Shown: positions 18,051 through 26,658, counted from the stretch's first letter. The stretch: 33,899 bases of DNA from an uncultured Nitrosomonadaceae bacterium (GCA_905612245.1 CAJQRL010000030.1:1-33899); one strand, 5' to 3'. The notes: generated from the sequence alone by a model not told the origin. Made by a program: numbers and translations.

Positions 18051-18788
18051 TTATTGCCCTTGTAATACAAAGTTAAAAGGTTGTAATGCAACAGCCCTTA
18101 CAGGCTGTCCGTTACGCATAGCTGGGTTGCAACGCCAAGTTCTAACTACAGCCAATGCTGCATCATCAAGGCGTTTGTAACTACTACTTTCAATTACACT
18201 TGCGCTACTCACGTGACCATTTTTATTCAATTCCACCCGTAATACTAGTTTTCCTTCCTCACCAAGCCTCCTTGAAAGAGACGGATAAGATGGCGGAGAT
18301 AACACCGGACATGTAACTGACAGCTCAGTTAACAGAGCGACAGGAGCAGTTGGCGCCGATACTCGTGCGGGCTCGGATACCGATGTTTCTACCATTTCAA
18401 CAGGAGGAGGTTGTGGTTTAATAACCTCTTCTTCAGATAAAACAGGATCCTCCGGTATAAGCTGCTGCGGTTGCGGCTTCTCTACTAATTCAATCTTCGG
18501 CTTCGGCTTCGGCTTCGGTTTAGGCTTAGGCTTAGGCTTAGGTAGCGGCTTAGGCTCAAGCTTGGGCTTAGGCTTGGGTTTAATTTTAGGCTTTGAAGGA
18601 AGTAGTGGCGAGTCGACTTTATTTACCTCTTCTACTTTCGGCATTGTTATAAAATTAACGAGAATCTTAGAAAGTTTTACAGGAGGAGGAATAAGCCGTT
18701 GATTCCATAGCACATAAAATAGTGCTCCGTGAAATGCCAATACAAACAGCATGCCTGGTATAAAAGCGGGATTGTACTTAACTACCAT
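18051..18788 (-). CDS. tonB: TonB energy transducer
   Basis: Transmits proton-motive force from ExbB-ExbD to outer-membrane TonB-dependent receptors. The 245-residue product has an N-terminal membrane anchor (about 8-27, including a histidine as in other TonB helices), a periplasm-spanning Pro-Lys stretch (66-98, alternating Lys-Pro) followed by Pro/Glu-rich linker, and a C-terminal domain with PSYPSLSRRLGEEGKLVLRV and SSYKRLDDAALAVVRTWR. Cys160 and Cys220 in the C-terminal domain could form a disulfide. The ribosome site is weak, and a 34-codon ORF stops only 2 nt before this ATG, suggesting coupling. No receptor gene is nearby, and I could not find a convincing Fur box. Confidence 0.94.
   Translation of the reverse strand: MVVKYNPAFIPGMLFVLAFHGALFYVLWNQRLIPPPVKLSKILVNFITMPKVEEVNKVDSPLLPSKPKIKPKPKPKLEPKPLPKPKPKPKPKPKPKPKIELVEKPQPQQLIPEDPVLSEEEVIKPQPPPVEMVETSVSEPARVSAPTAPVALLTELSVTCPVLSPPSYPSLSRRLGEEGKLVLRVELNKNGHVSSASVIESSSYKRLDDAALAVVRTWRCNPAMRNGQPVRAVALQPFNFVLQGQ
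18495..18582. repeat. Hexanucleotide repeat encoding the TonB Lys-Pro spacer
   Basis: Imperfect tandem array of GGCTTM hexamers (plus strand), coding Lys-Pro pairs on the minus strand. Runs of identical GGCTTC and GGCTTA units stand next to each other, which suggests expansion by slippage. Unit loss or gain would change spacer length in steps of two residues without breaking frame. Confidence 0.8.
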
Positions 18789-18790
18789 TC

Positions 18791-18895
18791 TTAATACCGC
18801 TTTAATTCTAACTCGTTATTGCGATCCAAAGAGCTTTCAACTGAACTGGAAGCAGTTGAAAAAGTTAGCAATAATAAAAGGAATAGATGCCTCAT
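18791..18895 (-). CDS. 34-codon ORF with signal peptide, directly upstream of tonB
   Basis: Reads MRHLFLLLLLTFSTA and then SSSVESSLDRNNELELKRY before a TAA. The first 15 residues look like a compact Sec signal peptide (Arg-His, seven-residue Leu/Phe core, Ser-Thr-Ala before the likely cleavage), leaving a charged 19-residue tail. Its stop is 2 nt from the tonB ATG, the spacing of translationally coupled genes, and tonB has no good ribosome site of its own. The ORF itself has only GGGA about 11 nt upstream. It could be a leader peptide, a tiny secreted or membrane peptide, or the truncated front of a lost periplasmic gene. I recognise no family. Confidence 0.42.
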   Translation of the reverse strand: MRHLFLLLLLTFSTASSSVESSLDRNNELELKRY

Positions 18896-18926
18896 TACAA
18901 ATTTGTTCCCAGATCTAATATATTTA

Positions 18927-18958
18927 TGTTATCAACGGAAGCTGCAAATTTGATAACA
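18927..18958. promoter_or_regulatory. 9-bp inverted repeat in the tonB upstream region
   Basis: TGTTATCAA and TTGATAACA are perfect inverted arms separated by 14 bp, 32-61 bp before the start of the 34-codon ORF. On the minus strand they flank a poor promoter-like stretch, so they could be an operator. GATAAC resembles a Fur hexamer, but the arm spacing does not fit a Fur box. Confidence 0.35.
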
Positions 18959-19003
18959 ATCTATGGTTAATAGTTAAATATAACAGTTAGTTAGGATATG
19001 TAG

Positions 19004-19030
19004 GAAATGACGAATGCCGCATGTCATTTC
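19004..19030. repeat. Inverted repeat GAAATGAC / GTCATTTC
   Basis: Perfect 8-bp arms around an 11-nt loop. No T-run follows on either strand, so it is not an intrinsic terminator. Role unknown. Confidence 0.4.
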
Positions 19031-19037
19031 ACTCATT

Positions 19038-19118
19038 CATACTGCATACTGCATACTTAATCTAATCAATGCTGATTATTAAATTCACGCTTATTTATTA
19101 TTAAATTAGCGGTTATTT
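19038..19118. repeat. Short tandem repeats (7 bp x3 and 22 bp x2)
   Basis: CATACTG, CATACTG, CATACTT run head to tail at 19038-19058. At 19075-19096 and 19097-19118 two 22-bp units beginning ATTATTAAATT are adjacent and match at 19 of 22 bases by my count. Both look like slippage products. TAATCA-ATGC-TGATTA lies between them (19063-19078). Confidence 0.6.
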
Positions 19119-19220
19119 CTAACGATTGCGAATCTAACTAAGAATCAGTCGCATCCAACTTTAGAAGTTTACCACTTTATTTGAATTTACACATAAAGAA
19201 TAAAAAATAGATAAACTGAC

Positions 19221-19242
19221 TATATTTGGTTAGCCAAATATA
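19221..19242. repeat. Hairpin TATATTTGG-TTAG-CCAAATATA
   Basis: Perfect 9-bp arms around a 4-nt loop, about 160 bp upstream of the DUF3106 gene. No following T-run. It could be an operator or part of a structured transcript. Confidence 0.45.
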
Positions 19243-19403
19243 TCAATAATATGCCACGCTACTAATAATCTTAGAACCTACTGCTTATTGGCAATTGCGA
19301 ATCTTTTCAGTATTCAGTATAGTGATAAAATCCATACTATTTATATAGTACTGTCAGCTAATGACCTTCCGATTAATTCCTATTTAGATAATGAGTTCGA
19401 TCC

Positions 19404-19790
19404 ATGGCTAGACTCCTAACAATTTCATTCTGTCTATTTCTTTCACAACCAATTTACGCGCAATCTGGATATGCTCATTCTTGGGAAAGACTAAGTTCCC
19501 AGGAAAGACAGATCCTAGAACCGCTTGTTAAATATTGGGACAGGATGGATCCCGTCAAAAAACAGAAATGGATTGGGGTCGCTAATCGCTATCCGAGCAT
19601 GACACCACTGGAGCAAAAACGCATACAAAAAGATATTCTAAATTTGGACTCACTTACTCCAAATCAAAAAAAAGAAGCACGGAAAATATATCAACAAATA
19701 AAAAATATGCCTGCAGAAAAATCCCTTGCAATTAAGAAAAAATGGAAGAAATTCAAGAGATCTAGACTCAAAAAAAATAATTTGAAGTAA
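19404..19790 (+). CDS. Secreted DUF3106 protein
   Basis: The 128-residue product has a Sec signal peptide (about 1-19, ending Ile-Tyr-Ala before Gln) and a mature part matching DUF3106. Visible features are the opening WERLSSQERQILEPLVKYWD, the repeated helix pattern with RYPSMTPLEQKRIQKDI, the segment LDSLTPNQKKEARKIYQQIK, and a strongly basic C-terminus (KKKWKKFKRSRLKKNN). A periplasmic helical protein of unknown function is expected. In betaproteobacteria DUF3106 genes are commonly followed by an RDD-family gene, as here (104 bp). The ATG has only a GAG upstream, and no in-frame alternative keeps the signal peptide. Confidence 0.83.
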   Translation: MARLLTISFCLFLSQPIYAQSGYAHSWERLSSQERQILEPLVKYWDRMDPVKKQKWIGVANRYPSMTPLEQKRIQKDILNLDSLTPNQKKEARKIYQQIKNMPAEKSLAIKKKWKKFKRSRLKKNNLK

Positions 19791-19894
19791 TGTTATTTAA
19801 ATACAATTATCTATCTCAAACTCATGGTAACTCACGTTTATCTATTATCTAAAATAACAGATATTAGTCTTTAGCCCCTTAAAAATTATCCCAA

Positions 19895-20326
19895 ATGAGC
19901 TCCTCTAAATTAATAGAAACCTCTACACCTGGATTCTGGCGTCGCATACTCTGTATGATTTACGAGTTTCTACTCTTAATTGCGGTCTTATTTATTGCAG
20001 GGGTTATATTTCACCTTATTTACCATGAAACGGATGCCCCCTACTTTAGGCTGATTTTTCAGTTTTATTTATTAAGTGTTGGTGGTATTTATTTAATTTG
20101 GTTCTGGACTCATGGTGGCCAAACCCTGGCAATGCAAACCTGGAAAATACGAGTAATTAGTACTAACGGGGGGAAAATGAATATATGGCAGGGAATCGCA
20201 CGCTATTTTTTTACAGTAACTAGTATATCTTTCTTCGGATGTGGAATAATCTGGGCGCTCTTCGATCGTGAAGGTCAGTTTCTATATGACAGATTAGCCG
20301 GCACTAAAATTATAAATGTAGTCTGA
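19895..20326 (+). CDS. RDD family membrane protein
   Basis: A 143-residue inner-membrane protein with the RDD signature. It has an Arg in the first helix approach (GFWRRILCMIYEFLLLIAVLF), the central GGQTLAMQTWKIRVI after the second helix, and the C-terminal motif LYDRLAGTKI with an Asp-Arg pair. About three membrane helices are predicted (14-40, 54-72, 106-125). Some RDD proteins in other bacteria have been linked to ion exchange, but function is not assignable here. It follows the DUF3106 gene on the same strand and converges on tldD 59 bp away. Confidence 0.9.
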   Translation: MSSSKLIETSTPGFWRRILCMIYEFLLLIAVLFIAGVIFHLIYHETDAPYFRLIFQFYLLSVGGIYLIWFWTHGGQTLAMQTWKIRVISTNGGKMNIWQGIARYFFTVTSISFFGCGIIWALFDREGQFLYDRLAGTKIINVV

Positions 20327-20385
20327 ATCAACAAAAAGCAATACAAGAGTTAATTAAAGATAAAAAGCTGCTAATACGCCTAACA

Positions 20386-21861
20386 TCACGCAGTCCCTCC
20401 TACTGTCAATCCATCTATTTTTAACGTTGGCTGGCCTACTCCTACCGGTACACTCTGACCTTCTTTGCCACAAGTTCCAACACCTGGATCAAGGGACATA
20501 TCATTACCGATCATAGAAACTCGTTTAAGCACATCAGGGCCATTTCCAATAAGGGTGGCTCCTTTTACTGGATATGAAATCTTTCCATTTTCTATCATAT
20601 AGGCTTCTGCTGCAGAAAATACGAACTTTCCACTGGTAATATCTACCTGTCCTCCTCCAAAATTAACTGCATATAAGCCATGCTTTACTGATGAAATAAT
20701 ATCTTCAGGACTATTCTTACCATTGAGCATATAAGTATTAGTCATACGCGGCATAGGAATATGGGCAAATGACTCTCTTCTACCGTTACCAGTTACAGAG
20801 GAATTCATTAAACGTGCATTTAAACTATCTTGTAAATATCCTTTGAGCACACCATTTTCAATTAACGTAGTGCATTGCGTTGCGTTACCTTCGTCATCGA
20901 TATTCAATGATCCTCGTCGCCGATCGATCGTGCCATCATCAACTACGGTTACGCCATCCGCCGCAACACGCTCACCAATACGCCCGGAAAATGCGGAACT
21001 ACCCTTACGATTGAAGTCAGCCTCCAGCCCATGGCCTATAGCCTCGTGCAATAGTATCCCTGGCCAGCCAGAACCTAGCACTACTGTCATAGTACCGGCC
21101 GGGGCAGGTTCTGCATTCAGATTTACAAGTGCCTGGTGTACCGCTTTCTCAGCATAATCGCGTAATATGTCATCGGTAAAATACTCATAATTAAACCGGC
21201 CACCACCACCTGCCACACCTTGTTCACGATGACCTTTTTCTTCAACGATTACCTGTAATGAGACTCGTACTAAAGGCCTCACATCTGCAGCCATTACTCC
21301 ATCACTACGTGCTACCAGTATTACCTCATACTCCCCAGAAAGAGAGGCCATTACTTGGATAACGCGATTATCAATCGATCTGGCATAACCTTCCAATTTT
21401 TCTAGTAGTTTTACCTTGTCGGTATCCTTTAGAGAAGAGATAGGATCATAAGGCGTATATAGCTCCCTTCCGATACTACGCTTCACAGCCTGCACTGAAC
21501 GTGACACTCCCTGACTTGCTATAGCACGTGTAGCCTGTGCTGCTGAAGTAAGTGCAGGCATGCTAATATCATCAGAGTAGGCAAAAGCAGTTTTGTCTCC
21601 GCTTATTGCTCTTACACCAACCCCCTGATCGATGTTGAAGGTTCCTGATTTAACAATACCCTCTTCTAAAACCCATCCCTCTGTTCGGCTGTACTGGAAA
21701 TAAAGATCAGCATAATCTATCTTATGGGTAAGTATTTGACCGAATATCTGTTGCAATCTATCTACATCAATTTCGTAAGGCGTTAGTAAACAACGATCCG
21801 CCATACTAAAAAGATCAGCTGGCTCAGAGACGGAATCTTTAACTGTGGTATCTGGATTCAT
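20386..21861 (-). CDS. tldD: Metalloprotease subunit TldD
   Basis: Catalytic subunit of the TldD-TldE (PmbA) peptidase. The 491-residue product has the zinc-binding motif HEAIGH at 272-277 (HExxxH), followed by [19 protein letters not shown], and the C-terminal segment [17 protein letters not shown], which holds the conserved cysteine that supplies the third zinc ligand in the family. Length is near E. coli TldD (481). AAAGAG precedes the ATG. It is the last gene of a yhdP-nitrilase-tldD run with gaps of 50 and 46 bp. Its partner pmbA lies in this window but in a different transcript. Confidence 0.96.
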   Translation of the reverse strand: MNPDTTVKDSVSEPADLFSMADRCLLTPYEIDVDRLQQIFGQILTHKIDYADLYFQYSRTEGWVLEEGIVKSGTFNIDQGVGVRAISGDKTAFAYSDDISMPALTSAAQATRAIASQGVSRSVQAVKRSIGRELYTPYDPISSLKDTDKVKLLEKLEGYARSIDNRVIQVMASLSGEYEVILVARSDGVMAADVRPLVRVSLQVIVEEKGHREQGVAGGGGRFNYEYFTDDILRDYAEKAVHQALVNLNAEPAPAGTMTVVLGSGWPGILLHEAIGHGLEADFNRKGSSAFSGRIGERVAADGVTVVDDGTIDRRRGSLNIDDEGNATQCTTLIENGVLKGYLQDSLNARLMNSSVTGNGRRESFAHIPMPRMTNTYMLNGKNSPEDIISSVKHGLYAVNFGGGQVDITSGKFVFSAAEAYMIENGKISYPVKGATLIGNGPDVLKRVSMIGNDMSLDPGVGTCGKEGQSVPVGVGQPTLKIDGLTVGGTA

Positions 21862-21907
21862 TTTTTCTCTTTAATTAAAAAAGCAGTATTAACGACGGGC
21901 GTTAAGT

Positions 21908-22768
21908 CTAGCAGAAATGTAGGGTACGATGTTTTAGTGCAGGCAAGCTATTTCGTAAATTTTTCTGGTAGCTTTTGTTTATATTTGCAAGAACCACTCC
22001 TGCTCCTTTTGGCAAATGATCGAGTATTACTCCCCACGGATCGACAATCATACTGTCGCCATAAGTTTCATGCCCATTAATATGGCGGCCAATTTGTGCA
22101 GGTGCAATCATATACGCCATATTTTCTATAGCGCGGGCACGAACCAAAACCTCCCAATGAGCCTTTCCAGTAAATGATGTAAAAGCTGATGGAGCAAGAA
22201 TAATATCTACTTCCTCCATTGATCGATAAAGCTCCGGAAAACGTAGGTCGTAACATATGGAAAGACCAATACGACCAAATGGAGAATCCAATGTAACTAC
22301 TTTAGTTCCTGCCTCAATAGTTTCTTCTTCAGCATAATGCTCTTTACCAGACTTAAGATTAAATAGGTGTATCTTGTCGTAACGAGCAACTTGTTTACCC
22401 GAATCATCATATACGAGACAACTATTTTTTACCTTATCAGGTCGGGAAGATACTAACGGCACGGAACCACCAACAAGCCATATACCATGAGATTTGGCAG
22501 CCTTACTCAGAAATTCCTGTATGGGACCACTACCTTCCTCTTCACGCAGCACTACCTTATCAGCATCTTTCATACCCATAATACAAAAGTACTCTGGAAG
22601 AACTACCAGTTTTGCTCCTTTCATTACAGCTATATCAATCAGCCTTGCAGCTTCTTTTAAATTCACAGAAACTTCTGGGCCGACCCTCATTTGGACGGCG
22701 GCTATACAAATCTCAGTTTCAGGCATTCTCCCGAAAGTAGATTTAGCAAATGTTAAATCTTTAGACAT
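21908..22768 (-). CDS. Carbon-nitrogen hydrolase (Nit1 / deaminated glutathione amidase-like)
   Basis: Nitrilase-superfamily amidase. The 286-residue product has the Glu-Lys-Cys triad: Glu59 in VVLPEYF, Lys132 in YDKIHLFNL, Cys172 in GLSICYDLRFPELYR. The DLRFPELYR context and the length are those of the Nit1/YbeM branch, which repairs deaminated glutathione; substrate identity here is inference. A second possible start lies 14 codons in (22726), but there the GGGAG is too close to the ATG, so the first ATG was kept. Position between yhdP and tldD is a common betaproteobacterial arrangement. Confidence 0.92.
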   Translation of the reverse strand: MSKDLTFAKSTFGRMPETEICIAAVQMRVGPEVSVNLKEAARLIDIAVMKGAKLVVLPEYFCIMGMKDADKVVLREEEGSGPIQEFLSKAAKSHGIWLVGGSVPLVSSRPDKVKNSCLVYDDSGKQVARYDKIHLFNLKSGKEHYAEEETIEAGTKVVTLDSPFGRIGLSICYDLRFPELYRSMEEVDIILAPSAFTSFTGKAHWEVLVRARAIENMAYMIAPAQIGRHINGHETYGDSMIVDPWGVILDHLPKGAGVVLANINKSYQKNLRNSLPALKHRTLHFC

Positions 22769-22818
22769 TATTCTCAGTAATGAAATTTCAATTTACTTAC
22801 TTTATGCCACCAGAATTT

Positions 22819-25800
22819 TTAATGTAATTTAGTTAAAACAGGGTCTTCCCAGGAACCTGTTATATTATATTCATTCTGCTCAATTGTTCCTTCTTGTGCC
22901 TTGTTAACAATTATGGTTGCTATATCAACTACAGGTGCCGCTAACCCCAATGAAGGGGTGACTATAAAATGAAGATTAAAATTCTCTGAGAGCAAGTCTA
23001 CTTCTCCATCCATTTCCACATCCGCAGCAGACCCTCTAATCCTGAGGTTATCAGTACTTATTATTCCTTCTAGGATACTAGCATTCCCAGAAATCTTGTC
23101 AAAGCCAAACCCGTCAGATAAGACATCCCTAAAATCTAAAAAAACTCTCCGAGGCAGAGCCCTCAGATCAAAAATACCAAATAATTTCCCAATACCTAGA
23201 TCAAATTCAGGAAATTGCCCATTCTTGGCCTTTATTTTTACTTTACCAGATAATGTTTTATAACTAATTTCTTGGGGCCCTCCTAACCACGACAAATTCC
23301 CATCAAGACGCCCTCTTCCACGCTTAATACGATCCGGATAACCAAAACGTGTTAAAGACTTATTAAGATTACTAGACTCTAGCTTGATATTCATATCAAT
23401 ACGCGGAGAAACAGAATGATTTCTCCATATTCCATCTGCAATAAATGAACTGTCTTTATTTGTTATATTTAATTCCTCGATACTCCATCCCTGCTCCTTT
23501 TGATTTGCAATTAATTTAAGTTTGCCTAAATTTTTACTGTCGAAAACAAACTTATCAACTACTATATCAAGCGACGGAAAGGTCTTTTCAAATTGCTCTT
23601 TTTTAACTACTGGTAGCTCAGCTGGATAAACAGAAGGCATGGTTAATTTTTTAAACCGTCCGACTATCTTTCCCTTATTTTGTGAGTACAAACTAACCTT
23701 ACCAAAGATGTCTTTACTTAAAATATTGGAATCCCATCTCCCATTTATAAAATTAGCATTTAATGTCAAATCATTAAAACGCCTACCAAGAAAATCAAGA
23801 ACCCCAATATTTAAATCAATCTCAGATAGGTCCAAATCGATCTTATTCCCATCATCAGTTTCCCTGAAAGAATTGAATTGATCGAGCAAACTAAGCCACT
23901 TATCCAACTGTAGCCTTGGCAACCCGCCAGCTAACAGCATGCCTGATTCGGGTGCTTTGGAAGACCCCGAACCCACCTGTATTAAACCTTTTTTTATTTG
24001 ATAATCACCTGAGTCGTCATGAAAAAATAAGATTTCTGCGGCTATTTTTCCCCCATAATTTATTTTCATTAAATTCTGCTTTAAATCAGCAACATTACTT
24101 ACTAATCGCAGTGGGACTATGTCGGTTCCAATCTTAGAAAAAGGCTCTGGAAAGCCTAAAGTAATTCCCTGTAACGATGATTCAATTAAAATACTAGCCT
24201 GTTTCTTATCAGCCTTATCTTCAATCTTGACAGCAGCATTCCAATCAGTACTTCCACGGATATATTTTGTCCAAAAACGTGCGACATCAGTAGATTTATT
24301 TTGATTAAATCGAAGCAGGTTATCAATATTTATTTCGCCAATTGCCGCCAAATTTATACTGCCATCTTGTAAGGTAGTAGCGTTGATTGCCACCTCTCCA
24401 CCAAAAATCTGTGCTCTTAATTCTTCTGTTTCAATAGAAGACTCAGTAAATTTTAAGGACCCATTTATCTTTTCTAGGTTAGGCATATGCAGCCCGAGAT
24501 CGACTTTATTATCATCAAAAAGATAACTACCAGCCACTCTGATGTCCTCAGAATATGGCAAAGGAATGGACAGATCTAGCTGTAATTCACCATCCCCAGA
24601 AATATTGAAACTATTAATTTCATCAGAAGTAAAAGTATCGACTAAATGTTCAGCAGAGAATTTTAAAAATTTCTTGGTAGCTCCTGAAACTAAACCACTA
24701 ATTTGTAGCCTAGCATCAGATGCCATCATGTCAGAAATCTGTACTTTAATTCTTCTTAAATTGGTGCCTGACATTGAAGCTTGTGAGGCATTAATCTCCA
24801 TAGAACTACCTTTTAATAACAGATCGGCGGATATGTCTGTTATCTTTGGCCAGCCTGGAATGTAATCTAATACCCCATTCGTAGCTTTCATATTTACTTG
24901 GAAAATACCGTGCTCATTATTCCTGAAAGGAAATGAATCCAAATTCCCTTTAAGTACTATTTTTACATCACTTAATTCTCCGAAAACTATCGAGCTACTA
25001 AGCCATTCATGAGAAAATTTATCTGAAATTGGAAGATAGTGCCCTATAGAACTTGCGTCTCCACGCGTCAAATAACCTAGCAAATCAATTTCACCAAGGC
25101 CATCATGCTCCGTGTGATAAGTTCCATGGACGCCCCCAGAAAAATGGTCATTCCCAAATGAAATATTATTAAATTTAATTTTAATAGGGTCATTGTTATT
25201 CAATGATTCCCAACTAATATTTCCGGTAAAATTATCAAATAACATAGGCTCTTGGAATAGATCAGGCAGATCAAAACCAAATTGTTGCGAGCTAATTTCT
25301 AACGTGCCACTCTTTTTACCAGCATTTATACTGCCGCTGACACCACTGAATGCCGGTAGTGACTTAAAACTATTCATACCTATATTATTAAACTTTCCAA
25401 TCACGCTTAAGTTCACAGGATCTGACCAAATACCGTCCCAATTCGCCTCCATACTATAAATCTCACCATGTGGTAATAGCTTATTAAACTGGTTACGTAC
25501 AGATTCATCAATTGGGAGATATTCCAGCAGCCCTCCCCAAGTTTTCAGGTCTAATCTCTTCACACTTAGTTTTGCGCTTCTGTGCTTCTCATCATGAGAC
25601 CTGATATCTTGCACTAAAAAATCAGCTGGTTTTAATACACCTGCCCCACGAATTGATGCCTCTAACTGGCGGGCAAACAATTCAGCACCTTTGCCAGCTT
25701 TATTATTTATTTTTTTCCATCCCACTCTACCTCGCAAAGATAGAAAATCCAGCTCTGGCAGCTCATGTGTTAAACGTGTTTTAACATTTTTTAAACGTAC

Positions 25801-26658
25801 ATCTGCTACCAGTGTTTTTATATCCCCTCTATCAACATCGATCCATATTCTAATTGCCCCAGTACCACGATTAACTCCAAATTTTCTTAACACTGGAAAC
25901 CATGATTGCCATTCAGCAATATCCGCATAATTTAATTTAATAAGTAATTTTCCATTCCATTCTTCTATTTTATTCAGTTGCCCCCCAGTAAAATCTCCGC
26001 GAATATCAAGAGGCGAAGCAATTTCAGCCGGAGGAGCCGCACGTAGACTAAAACGATGGTGATTATCATCATCCTTTTCTAAATGCAGACTAACTTCTTT
26101 TAATTCTAATAATGGCGCTCCATTTTTCTCATCCTTCCAAAATATATGCGCATTTACAACATCAACTTCTCTCTGGTTTAGTAACCAATCAAGAAAACCA
26201 CTTTGACTTGCGGCCTGATCTCTGCCCATAGCAATGCCTGCCACATGTAAAGCCCCACTGGAATCAAGGGTTACAGTAAGATTGGGCTGATCGATCTTTA
26301 TTTTACGAAAGCGTAATTCGCCAGATAGAAATGAGCGCCACGCTGGAGTACTTTCCAATCTGTTTAGTACCAGTGCGGCCCTACCTTCCTTATTATGTAT
26401 CTGAACCTTACGTAGTATCAGGAGAGGATGCATACCATCCCAGTTCGCACTAATTGAACCTATAGTTACATGCTGACCGGAAGCCTGAGTAATAGCAGAA
26501 GAGATCTCATTCCGATAATTATCAATATCAGGTAATAGCCAATATCGAAACATCAAATGCAATAATCCGATGCCAACGACTAAGGCGAGCAGACACCACC
26601 CTAGAAATCGGAACAAAAACCCGCTACGCTGTACAAGAGGTAAAATTGGCAATTTCAA
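22819..26658 (-). CDS. yhdP: YhdP family AsmA-like envelope protein
   Basis: Very large inner-membrane-anchored periplasmic protein of the AsmA-like group. E. coli YhdP acts with TamB and YdbH in moving phospholipids to the outer membrane. The 1279-residue product (E. coli 1266) has one N-terminal helix (about 12-36), the opening YRNEISSAITQASGQHVTIGSI, long beta-rich repeats, and a C-terminal AsmA-type end with FDLGIGKLFGIFDLRALPRR and LGLAAPVVDIATIIVNKAQEG. The start is TTG with a GGA 8 nt upstream. No ATG or GTG is available between the upstream in-frame stop and the membrane helix; the first in-frame ATG lies after it. First gene of the yhdP-nitrilase-tldD run and divergent from glnE. Confidence 0.94.
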   Translation of the reverse strand: MKLPILPLVQRSGFLFRFLGWCLLALVVGIGLLHLMFRYWLLPDIDNYRNEISSAITQASGQHVTIGSISANWDGMHPLLILRKVQIHNKEGRAALVLNRLESTPAWRSFLSGELRFRKIKIDQPNLTVTLDSSGALHVAGIAMGRDQAASQSGFLDWLLNQREVDVVNAHIFWKDEKNGAPLLELKEVSLHLEKDDDNHHRFSLRAAPPAEIASPLDIRGDFTGGQLNKIEEWNGKLLIKLNYADIAEWQSWFPVLRKFGVNRGTGAIRIWIDVDRGDIKTLVADVRLKNVKTRLTHELPELDFLSLRGRVGWKKINNKAGKGAELFARQLEASIRGAGVLKPADFLVQDIRSHDEKHRSAKLSVKRLDLKTWGGLLEYLPIDESVRNQFNKLLPHGEIYSMEANWDGIWSDPVNLSVIGKFNNIGMNSFKSLPAFSGVSGSINAGKKSGTLEISSQQFGFDLPDLFQEPMLFDNFTGNISWESLNNNDPIKIKFNNISFGNDHFSGGVHGTYHTEHDGLGEIDLLGYLTRGDASSIGHYLPISDKFSHEWLSSSIVFGELSDVKIVLKGNLDSFPFRNNEHGIFQVNMKATNGVLDYIPGWPKITDISADLLLKGSSMEINASQASMSGTNLRRIKVQISDMMASDARLQISGLVSGATKKFLKFSAEHLVDTFTSDEINSFNISGDGELQLDLSIPLPYSEDIRVAGSYLFDDNKVDLGLHMPNLEKINGSLKFTESSIETEELRAQIFGGEVAINATTLQDGSINLAAIGEINIDNLLRFNQNKSTDVARFWTKYIRGSTDWNAAVKIEDKADKKQASILIESSLQGITLGFPEPFSKIGTDIVPLRLVSNVADLKQNLMKINYGGKIAAEILFFHDDSGDYQIKKGLIQVGSGSSKAPESGMLLAGGLPRLQLDKWLSLLDQFNSFRETDDGNKIDLDLSEIDLNIGVLDFLGRRFNDLTLNANFINGRWDSNILSKDIFGKVSLYSQNKGKIVGRFKKLTMPSVYPAELPVVKKEQFEKTFPSLDIVVDKFVFDSKNLGKLKLIANQKEQGWSIEELNITNKDSSFIADGIWRNHSVSPRIDMNIKLESSNLNKSLTRFGYPDRIKRGRGRLDGNLSWLGGPQEISYKTLSGKVKIKAKNGQFPEFDLGIGKLFGIFDLRALPRRVFLDFRDVLSDGFGFDKISGNASILEGIISTDNLRIRGSAADVEMDGEVDLLSENFNLHFIVTPSLGLAAPVVDIATIIVNKAQEGTIEQNEYNITGSWEDPVLTKLH

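Larger units (their letters stand above)
18896..19403. other. 508-bp gene-free region rich in dyads and short repeats
   Basis: No ORF above 20 codons with a plausible start, and no tRNA-like fold, was seen. The stretch separates the leftward tonB operon from the rightward DUF3106 gene. It contains inverted repeats at 18927-18958, 19004-19030, 19063-19078, 19221-19242 and 19335-19350, a triple 7-bp repeat at 19038-19058, a 22-bp tandem repeat at 19075-19118, and ATTGCGAATC twice (19125-19134, 19294-19303). It may contain a small RNA, complex regulation, or decayed sequence. Confidence 0.5.

Noticed and set aside
18950-18975. Fur box near GATAACAATC upstream of tonB
   Set aside because: Only about 8 of 19 positions agree with the consensus, too few in AT-rich DNA.
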